From: Larus michahellis
Taxonomy: Eukaryota; Chordata; Aves; Charadriiformes; Laridae
Assembly (NCBI RefSeq): GCF_964199755.1
Contig: NC_133901.1
Coordinates: 51,185,324-51,249,323, forward strand
Reading direction: 5' to 3'
Length of the DNA: 64,000 nucleotides
In this document: positions 36,601-51,600 of the stretch, in pieces
Layout: each line of letters starts with the position of its first letter
Numbering within the stretch: position 1 is the stretch's first letter
Translations under genes and position numbers: made by a program
Notes under the pieces: model-generated
What the model was told of the DNA's origin: nothing
Databases searched by the model: none
What the model saw: the letters and a program-made list of their open reading frames with translations, nothing else

Positions 36601-39600
36601 TTACTGGAAAAAAAACAGGTTATCAAGCATAGTGTCTTAGGTAGGACACTGAGGTTGCCTAAGAATAAATTACAGGAGAAGTATACAACTCACTTAATGG
36701 ATGCAGGTTCTGCACTTGAAAACGGCTCGAAAAGAATAAGGAGATGAGAATTTTCAGAGAAAAATGTCAAAAAATATCAGACACAAAGAAGAACATCTTG
36801 AGTCCTACATTTACTAAAATCCTGACCAAAAAGTCCCAGCTTGTTTGAAGTGCAGTGGATAGAAAAGACATTCAAGAATTAAGGCCTGGCCAGGATCCAA
36901 AGAATTTCCGAGCTGACCATACCGAAGCCATTTGCAAGAAGAGCTTGCTCCGCTTCCTGCCCGGCCAGAACCTCGGGCTGTCGGGTGGCCCCTGTCCATG
37001 GTGCTCCTGGCGCTCCGGCAGGGAGCTTCCAAACCTGGCCCAGGCAGGAAGCTCAGACACAGCCAGCCTGAAAGGGCATCTGTACTGCTCACCCAGACAC
37101 AACTGTCTGTTACAGTGCTGTTACCAAGGTGTCTGAAGCTTTGCTTATTTATTTCAGAAATTACCCCTAACTGTAGACAGTGATAGAAAGTGAATCTGCT
37201 GCTTTACTGCAGAAAGAAACGGTCTAGGGACAGCCTTGGGTTCCAAGCTCACCTGGAACAAAACTTCGTAGCTTGTAATTGTCCATCTTGCAAAACATAT
37301 CTACCATAGGGAATCCACGCTGAAAGAATATAACCTCAGAGAAGGAACCAAGCAAGGACCATCCAGGCCTAATTACTCACAAGCTGGCAAACTCCTAGAT
37401 AACGGCAGGCAGTAGATATAAACTCTCATTCTAGTGACACCAACTGCAGAGTTCAACGGCTTCCAATCGGGCGGGCAAGGAGTAGGCCCAACTTGATCCC
37501 CTGGGCCAGGGCTGTTGTGTTGTCCAGGAAACTGACTCAGCAGCAGCTTTGAAATATAAAATGTTTATCTGCATAAAACAAGCTGAGACAGACCAAGGTT
37601 CCTTGATTAATGGCTTCAGCAAGTTCTGCCAACCTGTCCCCAATATGCTTACAATTGGCATCCATCAGAAAACCTGAGTGCTTGTGGTTTCATTATCGGA
37701 TCAGTGTCAAAGCATGACTGATAACGGTGTAACATTCTATTAACCATTTGGCTGAAAAACAAACTGATTTCAGTTTAGCTAGCCTCTTCGGTGAAATCTA
37801 GTAATCAGCACTAGGTAAAGTCAACATTTTGTTAAACAATGAACTGCCTGTCTTAATGCTATGCTATGTTCTGAGCACAGATGGAACTGAAGTGCATTTT
37901 TGCCTTTTTTCCTGGCGCCATTCAGGAGTCTAAAAATTACCTGAGATGATTTTGCAGTGCAAAGGAGGCCCAACTAAGCAAGCAAGCAGAGATCATAGTG
38001 CAGGCCCAGGAATGCCTTCTACTCCCATCTGTCTCTGGTAAGCTGACCAAGCTGATCAAAATGTGAATGTTCTGTCTTCTGAGATAACTCCACCCTCGTG
38101 TCAGCAACCTGCTGGTCTTGGTAGGCTGACCAACACAACCAGTGCTAGTTACAATCAGCACAATCTCTGCTGATCTCAGTAGCATCTTCTTTCTTGCTTT
38201 CACCTTGCTGTCTCACTTCAAGGTAGCTGACCTGCTCAGACTGATGCATGCTGAAAATGACTTTGTTCATTCTTGGCAGTAATAGTCTTATCTGGATGCA
38301 AGAGATGACTGCAGACAAGTGTCTTTTCTAGCTTCTGCGTTTTCAGGCATGTTCCTCTTAATTTCAGATCTGAGGTGAAGGCATCACTCCCTCCCAAACT
38401 CAACAGGTATTGCCTGTTGCCACAAATGGCAAGGGCAGTGATGATGCAGGCTGGGCAACGCCTAAAGCTAGAGAGTTTAAATCCAAACTGAAGCAAACAC
38501 AGGGCACTAGGGTACCCAAGTGTCTTAACTGAGAAAGAGATGAAGTTATGACACTCCTGCATCAAATGTTTTGGAGAATGAGATTACAATGACGAAAACG
38601 GCTCAGGCACTTACTGGCCTCCATTTCACCATCACAAATGCTAAGAGGAAACAAAGGCAGATCAACGCACATACCTGCTCTGCCCTCCCGCAGAAGCACC
38701 TTCCTACAGAGGTCACCGGCAACATACTAAAAAAAACCCAAAACCCCAATAATAGCTGTTGCATGACAGGCAGAGATAAGAAAGTTAGGTCTCAATGAGC
38801 CTTTTAAGAGAAGAATTACTGTAACATCAGCCAAGAGAAATTCAGAAAACAGTTTTAACTATCACTTCAGAAAACACAAATTATGCAAACAGGCAAACCT
38901 ACTGCATCTACAAACCCAGTTTTCCATCAAGCAAATAAGCACACGCTCTCCATAATCCATATTACTGAAGACAAACTACATGGGTTTTTCTACCAAGCCA
39001 GTACATTAAAACATACCTATTTCATTTTAACTGTTGTATTTTTGTTGTACAAAATATCTTATTTATACACTAGCATCTGATTTAGTTTGCAGGTTTTAGT
39101 TGCCATAGAAGAGATCGTCAACCTCACCAAGCCTGCATTCTTTCTAACCCCTTTTTGTTTTGTTTTGATGGGGAAACAATATCCTACTGCCCTTGACTGA
39201 ACATGCAGGATTCAGTTTTCCTTATTTGAAAGGAAACATTGTCAAGAGGCATATAATTTATGTTCTAGTGCCATGTGTTTCATATTTTCTGACAACTGTA
39301 GATTAAACTTCATTCAAAGGTGATAATTAAAATTTTTATGAGCATATCTAATATTAAACAGCTACTGGCAGGCTACAGTGCCTTGACTGCTTAATGCACA
39401 AGGGAGAAAAGCAATAAAAATTAACTGTCAAAGCAGCAGCTTGATCTTTCCTGTCAGCTACCAAAACTGCACTCTCAGACATGAGACTCTCCCCCCCCAG
39501 ACAGAGGTTACTGAATCTGTGCAGTGGAACAGTTTTGTGCCCGTCATCTGCCCAAACATTATGCAGAAAAAGAAAAGAATAGAAGGCTTCAAAATAAAGT

Positions 39601-42600
39601 ATTATTAATTTTATTACAACTAGGTTGTTAATCTAGGGTGCTGCTTTGGGCAATTGAACCATTGAAAATTTAGGCAGAACCATTAAGCCATGTCTATTTT
39701 CAGCAAAAATGAGTTTTTTGACCAAGGGTTCCACAGTCACTTTCAAGCAATCTGAGGAAGCAACCTGTTGAATGTATATGATTAGATTTTTTTCTATTTT
39801 TAGCCAACTGTATTTCCTTATCTGGCTCAAGGCATGAAAGTCTTCAGCGCTACCAGGTCTTCCTTTTTCAGTAGCAGACAATACTCATATCAACTTAAAG
39901 CTGTCAGGGATGGCTGCAGCCTAGATTAAGCTATCTGTTGGAGGAAACACTTTTTTTCTAGTTTAAACAAGGTATGAAAGATGCAAACACTAGGATCTTG
40001 ATCCCAAGAGAAATTCAGTGTGCGTAACATTATTTAATTAAATCATTAAAAATGCATACTGGAAACATTAGCCACACAGGAACCTACTGCTCAAACAAAA
40101 CAAAAATGGTACATCTTAAACAGTTTAATAGAAGCTGCATGGATTCTGCAGTCAGAATATTACATTAGTCATAGCAGCCTTAATGGAAATCTTTAAATAA
40201 TGTATCACACACAGAACAACGTAAGCAGTCACAACTTATGAAATACCAGAATTAAGATGGTCCCTTCAAATTCAATCATACTGTACTCTCTAGAAATTCT
40301 GCATTACTTAGTAAGTATTTCTGCATAGAACTACCACCACACTCCTCATAAAGGCATATGGAGAGGTCACTTCACTTGCCATTATTTTAAATTATTTTAA
40401 TTGTTCCATGCTCCATTTTTTGCATATACTTCAAACAGAACAAAACAGAAAGATGACTGATAAATACACCTAGAAGACTGACAAAAATCAAGAGAAGGTA
40501 AATCAAGGTGTACAACACTTTCAGAGGAACTCTATGTTTACCAGTAACAGGATATAATAAACAAAACACTCCCCAAAAAAATCAACTTCGGGCTCTAAAA
40601 GAATTGAAGAGTACCCACTGCATTCGTATGAAGGTGAAGAGATGAGAGAAAAGACCCAGACTTCCATCTCCTGCATATATTTAGGGAGGTGAAAGCTTTA
40701 AACCATTAAGTTTTAAGAAGCTCTCGTATTTGAATAAAATCTGTCACATTCTTTATTGCATTTTGAAGGGAAGGGCAGCTGAAAGATATCCCAGGGAACA
40801 GACTAAGCCTTTGTTCAGGCTCATGGTATATTTCACTACAGAAGGTTTGTCACAGTACAGGTAGACAACTTGTCTACTAGACAAGTATAACTAGAAGGGC
40901 TAAAGGCAGAGCCCCAAGACTGAAGAATGATTTTGGAAACAAGCTTTGGATCTTCCCAGTCCCTGCCACATCTTTGAGGAGGTCCCACACATCAGGAATG
41001 AGACATACAAGGGGAACGAAGCTCTGAAGTTCAAAACAGACTTCAATGACAGTCAGGTGTACCAAGGTCCTCAAGAGCCCAATCAATTTGAGCATTTTAA
41101 GACAAAGCGTGGAAGAGCAGACAGCAGGTACATGAAAGATGCAGCAACTGTGCATTAGCTTGGATGTCTTGGCTTTCACACTATCAGCTGTCCTTGCCTA
41201 CACCCCATAGAGAATTCTGTCTGGGGGGAGGAATTAAGTGACACAGAGGAGACTACCCAGCAGTTCACTGGGAAGCGGCAATGCAAAACAGGCAACGCAC
41301 AGGACATCATATTTAAGCACAGTCTCTTAGCAACCTTTTAGCTCAGAGACTTTTCAGCAACTCAGTTTCTGCTTCTTCCAGATTTACAGTACTCAAGAAG
41401 AGGTGGCAATTCTTGCCCCAATTTAAATCAAGGAGGGTGGTTTCAAGACATACCAGTAAGTAATTTCTGTGTTCTAGTACATTTAGATGGCAGAGGTTTT
41501 ATTTCCCCAAGTGGAACAGCACATTTGCACTAAGAATTCTAGAAGTTTCTCTACACTGAGAACAAAGGTGGAAAGACACAAGGTATCTTATTCATAAAGC
41601 CAGAGGGCTTCCTGGCGACTCCAACCTGAAGCATAACACAGTCATTTCAAACAATTTTCATTTCCTTCTGCAAACCACTTCATTAGTTGATTTGAAGTCA
41701 TTAGAGCGTTTCTTATTCTGATGAAGTTTCCGATTCATAACCTGCTCCTACTAAAAGTCTGCTAACTCCACTGAAGTTTTATTGCCACAGTCATAATGAT
41801 TCAGACACGTTCATAAAACCTTGAGATCATTAAAATCACTGTGTATAAAGAGTCCTAACACCCTGATTAAGTGACCCCTAAAAATTTATATTCCCATTTG
41901 CTTTTGCATGTACATGTTTCCATGATCTTAAAATACAAATCAGTTGAACAGATTTACAAGACAAACTTCAGCACAGGTAGAATTCCCTTCCCTCAGCATT
42001 CCTGACCTCCAAATGGCAATACGAGTGACAAATGTATCATCATAAATGCTTGCTCAGCAGTAAAACAGAGCCTCTTTGCACATATCAATGTTGTAAACTT
42101 TTCTGACGGTATTCTATATGGCTACTAGCTTCGGAAAGAAAAAACAATACAATATTCCTTTGCCACACTGACCAACCAATATAAACATATCCAGAGACAG
42201 AATTTTAATCTAATTTCTTGAAGATGAAAACCAGAAAAATTAAGTCAGCAGTTTACAAACATGTTCAGCTCGATATTAGATTTAGTAGTTTTATAACAAC
42301 TAAGTCAATTTAAAAATTTGGTATTTAGGCACGCATTGAAAATACTACTAATAAGGAAGTGACTAGAACCAACAATGCACATGTAAAGTAACAACTCCTC
42401 CATCAGTAGAAAATTATTGAAAGCCTTTGCCTGAAATTGAGAATTGTCTCTCTTTTTATTACCATTTATGACTTCTATTAGATTCATTAACAATGTGTTC
42501 TTAAGAAGTATTTCCAGTCACATACTGAATTTGATTATATCCCAAATAATACAATTTATAAGACACAATTTGTGATACTAAACTTCATTTTGTGGTAGAT

Positions 42601-45600
42601 TTAAACTAAGAAGAAATCCAAGGCTACTCAAACGTCTCTGACTAGACTGAACAATTTAACATATCACAAAAACTAACATGCAAAGAAGGGAGCTATAAAA
42701 AAAGGCTACATCTCAAGAAAAGAAAACAAGCCTTCCTGTATTAAGATATTTTTAAAGTTAACAGTGCTAATGCATAAAATTAAAAAAAAGCAATTTTATG
42801 GTGCATATTTCAAAAAATTCTGCTCTCAAATAATTCCCTTTGCAAGCTCAAACAGAAATTCTGCCAAAGTGCCAAGTGATTACTTCCTACATCGTATCCA
42901 CACGGTTATTTGAGGTTGCTCAAAAGGGCTGTGACAACAAACAAAATTCTGACAAAAGCCACAAGAAACAAGAGAAGTCATCATGATTAAATGAGAAAGT
43001 AATCCAACCAGCATTGTTTTTCAAATGACATGGTTAGCACAGAGACACAAGACCATAACTGGATACTAAATACCACTCCACAAAGTGAAAACAGTGACAC
43101 ATTTTCATAAAGCCAGACCTCCTCAGGACTTCTCATCTCATATTGTTGGCTGATCTTTTATTTTTATTTTTTCTGCTTGACTGCAATGATTTGGAAATAG
43201 CTTTTACTTGTAATCTTTTTGTATTGCATTTTAGCTTATAACCAGTTTGCATTGGCCATCCAGAAGAAAATTCAAGTTGCTAACTTCCCATGTTGCACTA
43301 ACACCACGCCTGAATACAAAGCATTTTAAGCAGAGAGAAGACTTGTTGGCACCCAGCAGCTGTTGCTATTGTGAGTAAAACGAATTATACTTGAAGCACC
43401 TTAAAAACCTCCCAGAACACATTTCTAACTAGGAAGCTAAATTGCATTTAGACTAAAATGCAGTTTTTCCTGTGTCTGCAGTGGTGTTTCAATTCTCCAG
43501 TAAAATGACTCACCATGGTTCCAAAGGGTATAGCTCTTGAAGCATGATAATAGATGGCAATGAAGTTAATGAAGAAGGCAGTTCCACACACCATCGCTGG
43601 AATAAGGAAGGCTCCGATGAACATCTGCTTTATCCATCGCCTTCCTGTAAGAAGGGACATTCCAACCGGACTGGTGAGATATAACTTTTTAAACAAAATA
43701 CAATGTCAGTAAGCTCTCCAAAATTTAGGTATTTGGCTACTTCTCCCCCAAAAAGTGAAAGTAGTAAGTAACAACATACTGCATCGATACAAGAGCCAAG
43801 AGTCAATTAACGGTTTCATATGACTCCTGGCAACTCACAAGATGCAGCACATTAATCAATTTATTAGGCCAGATGAAAAGACAGGAAAAGGGATACAGCA
43901 TGAGAACATTTCGGCTGAAGAACGGCTTATGTTGACTAAGCTGGCCAAAGAAACCGGAGTATGAAACATAAGCGTATATGTAAGCTGCAGATTAGTAGAG
44001 ACAGCAATAGCAGAGCTGGCCCCATGCAGAGCCTGCTGACACCCCGAGAGCACAGGAGGGCTCAGCACTACAGCTGCTTTTAGGCAGCACCTGCTCCAGG
44101 TTGTCTTGACCCAACTAAGCTGACTCCATACATTCAGGATGCATTTAAGGAACTGGCTATCCCTGGTATAAAGCAAAATGCCACAGCATTTAATATATAG
44201 CAAAATTGAACTCAGACATCTTCAACAGCAGAAAAGGTGGAAGGAAAGCAATTTCTAAACCTCAGGCATAAAGACAACAGCAACACTTGTTAGCAGTTAC
44301 TATCAAGTTCAGAGCCCCCTGAAGAGCTCAAAAAAACCCTCTTGGGCAATACCCTAAGAATTTTCACTGTCTGTATTCCCTTTACTTTCTGTGCTCTTAA
44401 ATACTGTCTATATTTAAATTCAATACACCATAGATGCATCTGTAATACGCACTAAATAAAAAGTCAGAAAACTAGCATATATGCTTTTCAAGACCATTAT
44501 CTGTATTTTCACCATGATGAGCCAACATAATTAGCATTTCATGTTCCAATACATGTTTGATATGTAGTAAAAAAAATGCAAATCTTGCTGAACTCTACAG
44601 CAGGATACATTTTAGAAAAGCAACCCTTATTTACCTCAATCTGTTTTTCTCCAAATCACTAGGTTTATACACAAGCCACATGAAATTAAACATCAAACCT
44701 CCAAACTCAGAGCAGATTAGAGTGCTGTCGAGACTGAATATTAACAAGTATGTCATGCTAAAAAGATACAAATTTTCTTCTGCAAACTTACCAGAATTAT
44801 TTTTGCTAAAGCATTGTAGAAGATAATAGATATTGATTACTCTTTTATTGCAGCGTAGGGAATGGATGAAGCTAGTGGACTGCAAGGATATTAATTGCTC
44901 ATAATTCAGAGGCAGAGTGGAGAGCACTAGAGGACAGCCTGTCCAAATCTGTTATGTCAATTTTATCAGGCTTCTGCTCTCTACTGATATTCATTTTGAA
45001 TTTGCTAAGTATGAAGCAGAGCACGTGCCGGAAAGTAGAATAACCTTCTTGAAAAGTTGCTATAAACAGTTTCCCCCATCCGCAGTTAATGGTCTAGTAA
45101 GTACTGCATAGTCATCCTTTCCGTGATAGTACACGTAATACCCCCCCGGTACCTATAGGTGAGGGCTATGTAGGAGTCATCTGGAGAAGATGACATGAGC
45201 TGTTTAACAACATGCTACAAAAGAGGGAAAGACTATTACACTCTCTGGATGCCATGAGACAAACGATTATCTACAAGAGTATAAGAAGCAATTAATAAGA
45301 TACAACTGTTGACCGTTCTTTAGCTCTTATTACTTTTAAATTAACCAAAGACTTCAGCTATCTTTAGTTAGAAAATGTAACCAATAGTGAATAGGAAATA
45401 ATATGGAGGTTAAATATACTCAAAATATTTTGTTTATTAGGAATTTAATGGATTCCATCTGAGTGGCCTAACTCCATGAGGACACTTCTATCTTGATGCA
45501 AATCAGAAAATAAGAACTTCTCCATATAACAATGTAATGAAAATGCTGAAACACAAAAGCAATTTACCTCCTTGTCTAGCATAAAGGCTTCCTCCAAAAT

Positions 45601-48600
45601 ATCCATTTACTGGCGATGTTGCAGCATAAACAAATATAGCTGTACTAAGCATTGATCCTCTCCTACAAGTGATTTTTTTGGTAAAACAAACAGAAAAACA
45701 AAGAGTATTAGAACAAAAGATTACAGTAAAACACGTACATTTAGCAGAAGCAGTTATTTACTATTTTTAGGTAATGTAAAAATTTGGAAGTGCTTAAATT
45801 GTAAAACCTGCATGAGAATGAGAATGGTTTGTATCCAAAGCTTCTGGCCAAGTCTAGTTCAACCCAGGAAAAAGAGTTCCGAAATATTATTCTTTTCTAA
45901 CCTGCATTTATTTTCACTGGAGTACAAAATCTCACCTCTAATCAAAATACGCTGACATTCGGATGTGTGTACCTTGTGTATAAAGAACTGAACTATTTAT
46001 ATGACATATGTTAAATGTACGATTCAACTACTGCAGATAAAAGGTCCTTTTTTCTTAGTAGAAAGGCCAGTATTAACAAAAATATACTACAATTGTGAAC
46101 GATGTTTCTGCCATCCCTCAGAAATTAATTTTTAAGATCGAAAGTGTTCATCTTACAGAAAATTAGAAAATCTGATTTAGAAACTATAAATACTGTAACA
46201 AAGCCACAAATCAGCATGGAATAGTCTGATCAGAAGAGTTTAGAAATTTTTAAATTATCACCTCATTAAATGTTGGAGTACTCCCTTTGGCATAATTTTT
46301 CTGAAATTTTACAGGGAAAGCTAATAATTTTAAATCACAAAAGCCATCTCCAAATACATTTTTAAAAATCACGTCTAAGAATAGCAAGATATAAATGTTA
46401 TTCATGAATAGAGCTGCTTTCCCATGTCCCTTTGCTACTCTTCAGTAGCAAAAAGCAGCAGAATGTTTTCAGCCAGTTTGCTGTACTTTCTTCAAATTAG
46501 TTATTCTGAGAGATTCCAGACTATTGGCATTTTGACTTCTCATGGACTGGATGCCTGCCCTAATCACAGAAGTAATCTTTAGTACAACCGGCTTCCATGA
46601 CCGCATGGATTGAACTAAGCAAATATACCTGCTGGTCACAAACACTAAGGGAGTGTTACGCTAACATTTGCTTCTTAAAAAAAACAAGCAACAGTTCCAT
46701 TTTAGAGAGCCACTGGTTTGACAGAAACCAATTTTAATTTCTCCTAATTTAAGACAATTTTGAAACATATGCAAAACCCCAGAAGACCATGCACAGTCTG
46801 AAGTGACACATGTAGATGCAAGCTACCAGTAAAATGACAGAGACATGTTCATATAAAATTTTCTCAAAATTTCTTATTCTTGAGCTTACTCACATTTCAA
46901 ATATTCTAATGGAAAAGCTTCTTGAAACACAAACCAGTATTAATAAATTAATAGCTGACATGACCAAATTTCACTGAGAGACTTTTAGTTGGCATCAGCT
47001 GCATGATCCTTAAGAGTTTTAACAGACCTGAAGAATCATTCTGGTAATTTTGATTTACAGTCTTTTTCACTCATGTCACTATTTTCCTCAACATAAGAAT
47101 TGCCTGCTCCAGATTTGGTCAATTGTTCTGTTACATACCCAGAATTAAATTCACTTTGATAGTGATATAAAGGTCGACTGCAATAAAAGACTAAGTGCAC
47201 ATATAGTTTTAAAAATTACTGTTCTGGCACATTCTACAATTGCCATTATGAACTTATAGCTTCCCTACAGTGACAAACATTCTGAAGTGCTTTCATTCCC
47301 TCCCTTAAAGGGATGACATGCTGTACAATTAAAAATATGTATGTAAGTCAAGCCAGAAACGCAACCATGGGGCACAAGGGGGGAATAACACCATACGAAA
47401 AATGAAAACGTGCCAAGATAGTGGTACTACACAGCGGCTTCTTAAACACAGCAATAAAAAGCCGCTAAATTAAAAACCAAGAGTTCTCTCTAGTGGCACA
47501 TTAGAAGTATTACACCTTCTTAAAATCAACAGGTGATATTCAAGGGAAAACAGAACAGAGATTGGAAGTTTTACTCATTGCTTAAAACAAAGCACTTGTT
47601 AAAAAAAAAAATAAAAATCCCTCCCGTATCCAAAATATGATCACTACAGAAACAGATGAAATCTATCCAGGACAGCAAAAATGTCAAGCCAGTAAAAGGT
47701 AAAGAAAGAGAACTAGGTGAACTGCAAGTGGTGTGTTAAACTTGAGTACTATTTGTTTATTTTAAATTAATTATATCCAGCCAGGAACACAGCCCACCTA
47801 CTGCTAGAGGTTTTACATGGAACACAGGCTGTGCAGTATCTGTCTGAAATAATATAGGAAATTAAACATTCATTCCTGAGAAGACTTGCGGGTAAGACTG
47901 GCTTAATGCATTGTCAGCAGTAAACAGGACTATTCACAACGCAGCACACTCCTATTTCAGCCTTTACAGGACGTGGCAGGGAAAACAGGTAAGAAATATA
48001 GTAATATCTTGTCACTCCAGATGAAACCAGGAGTTAAATATGTACCTTTTATCATTAATTTCCCATATAATCTATCTGTGATTATGCAAAACAACAAACT
48101 AATTTCATAATAAATCATGTAAAAAGCAAGCATTAAAAGAGTAAAATTAAAGGAGACCAACTCATATGGTAAGAGTAAGACAAAGTTTCATTACAACTTA
48201 AAACAGCCCTTCTGAATACTACATCTCATCTAAATATAAAGAATAAAGGCTCTCAAACGTTTTTCTTCCAGGCCAGTCAGAACATTCATTTTTGTAATTA
48301 TTTTATTCATTTAAGCATTTATATGTGGAAGGCATGGTACAATTATACTTACTCTGTGTATAAATCTTCTATCATTGCAACAACAATGACTATAAGAGAC
48401 ACAGCAAAAATTTGACAACCAGAGCCAATAAGCGATGAAAATATTAGAGGATGACTGGATGGTCTAAAAACATCTCCATGGACCTGCTTCCACCCATACT
48501 CATCACCCAGATCTCTGTCCTAGGAATAACAACAAAAAATTTAAGTCTAGTCATGACAATTAATGACAAACACACGAAGTAGGCATATATTAAAGGCCTG

Positions 48601-51600
48601 ATTTATTAAAGCAACTTCAAGTGCAAGTATGTCTTCTCTCCTGAATGCATCATATCTTGGAGAAAAGTTTACTTTTCAGATGCTTATGAAGACAATAATA
48701 ATTACTAACTGAATGTATGATGTAGTAAAAAGTATCAGATTCCCTCCCTGTCCCCAAAATCCTCTGAAGTGCTCAGGAGTATACACAGGCTTCTAGTACA
48801 CACTCAGAATGGACCTAGTTTAACCTAAGGGTGGATAAGAACATTAATACAGTGACCACAGACAGAATTCTGTGTTGCAATCTAGGAACATGGTATGAAG
48901 AAAACCAGTAACGCTTTCAAGACACAGATACGGCAGTTTGCTTTCCAATTGAAGAAAGCCATTCAGAGCTGCTAACACAATGAATGTATGAAGAGAAAAC
49001 AAGAAGTCTTAAAAAAAAAAAAGAAATTTTAAAAAGCATGAGTGCAGATCTTACCATATCATCCATTTCCTCCTCCTTGCTGTATCTTGCATAATCTTTT
49101 CGCAAAGTTCTCATTAATATCATAGACACTAGGCCAACCAGAAAGATCACCATCATAAAAGAATTGAAAATTGAAAACCAGTGAATCTACAAAAAGAAAA
49201 CACATCCCTAAGGTTTAGAACTGTAAATGTGTTTCGAATTTGTTCCAATAAGGGTAAACCGTTGCCTAGCAGGACAGCTTGTCAGCACTAGCTAAGTAAC
49301 AACAAACCCATATTGTAAGTAACACTACATTTGTAGAAAGTCCCACTAAAACTGGACTGTGAAACACCACACATAAAGCTTTTCAACAGCCAAACTTGCT
49401 CATGACAAAGTTATCGCAGCTTAGTTAAGCATCAGCAAAGTTCAAACAACTAGCTGCACATGCTCCCTTGGTAAAGGGAAGGCAACACAAGGTATTGCTG
49501 CCTTCCTAGAGAAGAGGTTTAAGTAGTAAGAGAGATGTTCACAGCCAAAAAGCCAAAGGAACCATTGCTTTGCATAAGACCAAAATGTGCAGCAGCATTA
49601 TTTTGCCTCTGACAAGCACATCTGGCTTTCACCAAGCTCCAAACGGAATCCAAACCCTCTAATTTCAGAAAGTAGTATAGCTCAGTATGCTACCCTTAAG
49701 GAGATTACAACCACAAGTTTAAACCATCACAACTGATACTGCTAATGCTTTTTGCTTTGCAGTTACTTCAGTAAAAAGCATACCTATGACCAGCTAATAA
49801 GTCCTACAGTTGTGTCCCTTCATTACTTCCAATATTTTCTTGAACTGCCTTGTATTTGCTACAGGCTTGAAGCTTGCCCACACATTTACTGAAGCACTCT
49901 AAAAAACTGGAGCCATCCTATTTGAGCAACAGAACTATCACTTAAAACCTGCCTGTTTCATTGTCCCAGAACACCCGAGACATCCAAAAATTCAAAGATG
50001 TCATCCAAAAATTCCACGACATCTTCTGAACTAAAGCAACCATTCTGAGGGGGTATTTTGTAAGGTTGTCTTAGAACAATACATACTCTGTGCTGAAAGA
50101 AAGATGGGTCAAGATACTTGTCAAATCGGTCTTCAAACTTCACATCTGATTTCTTCCATTTAACCTGAAGAGAGAAAAATTTACACTTGAAAAGCTCATT
50201 AAAATACGTTCAGCTATACTCACACGCAAAAACCCAAAACACATTTTAGAGATTATCCACTTCAGATGTTTCCTTCAATATGAATTTAGGTTTTGGCAAA
50301 AACAATGGACTGATGTTCTTAAAGACTGATACCTACAGGTCAGATATAGAATGAAAATCATCCACCTTGGCTTGTGGCTCTGATCTTGTCTATGCTTACG
50401 TTTAAGAACAAGGAAGAATCAGTGTTGCAGTGCCTCAGCGCTCACTGTCTCTGCAAAGGCTAACCAAAGATACAAACTTCTCATTGCCAAATACAACAAA
50501 CCCTTTTCATGATTATAGGAGCAGCTCATAAAGATACTCATGCTGAAGGTCCCAAAACCAAAATCCATCAAATGACCTCAGTTTTGTCAAATGAGTAGTT
50601 CAAAGACAATGTTGTTTTTTTTTCACACAGTGGATACTTATAAAACGATGAGGCAATACCTTTGAAAAATCCTCCCAAATTTGCCCAAGATTTCAGAATA
50701 AAGGCTAGAGAAAGAAAGCATGTTAAAATATGTTCAAGAATGATGTACTAGAAAGCAGTGGAATTTTCCCAAAGGTTTTATTGTGCTGACAGCACACTCC
50801 CTTTTCTCAACATTTCCATGTGATGCGCTGTAGGAAAAGAGGCTCGTGGAAAACGTTACCAGAGTGTTCATTGAGGGATGCACCCTCTACTTCTGCTCCC
50901 CCGAGGGCAGCTGAAATCCGTTTTGCTGCCATGCACTGACACCTGTAGTTAGTGAAGTTATCTGTACCTAAATTCTCAGAGTACAGTGCCCCAGAAAAAC
51001 GATGCAGTCTAGCAGAAGTGAGGGAAATGAAAAGATATAAAAGCAGATTTAAAACAGACACAAGTAGGAAAGAAAAGGGCATAAACTGAGATACAAGCTA
51101 GCTGGAAGGGAATTAGATAAAAGGGATCAAGCTGAACCCTAAAAGACAGACATTAAAATTTTAAAAGCTACAAGCTAAAAGCTGCAGCCTAAAAATCTGT
51201 AAGACCATAGGATTCTGCAATCTAGACACTTCAATTGCCAATAAATAACTCTGAAACCAGCTGGAAAAGTATGTGTTTATGGACATACTGTCACAGGGTG
51301 ACAGCATATTACTCCTATCAGTTACTCCACTAGCTGCACATAGGACTGCTTTGGATTTGGAAGATTTAATCATACTAATGAACTATATGGTGCTAATATG
51401 GTAGCACAAAGTATTTTTCAACGTTTTTGCAAGATTGCTTTAATTTTAATTTTTAAATACTACTTCAGAAATTAAACAAATCTACACTAAATTTTTTTCA
51501 AAAGTATGCGAAGATTAGGAAATATCAGGATTGTTAGTGATCTTGAAACAAATACAGCCCTTTGTGCCTATCTTTTTAAAATACACAACAGGGAACTATC

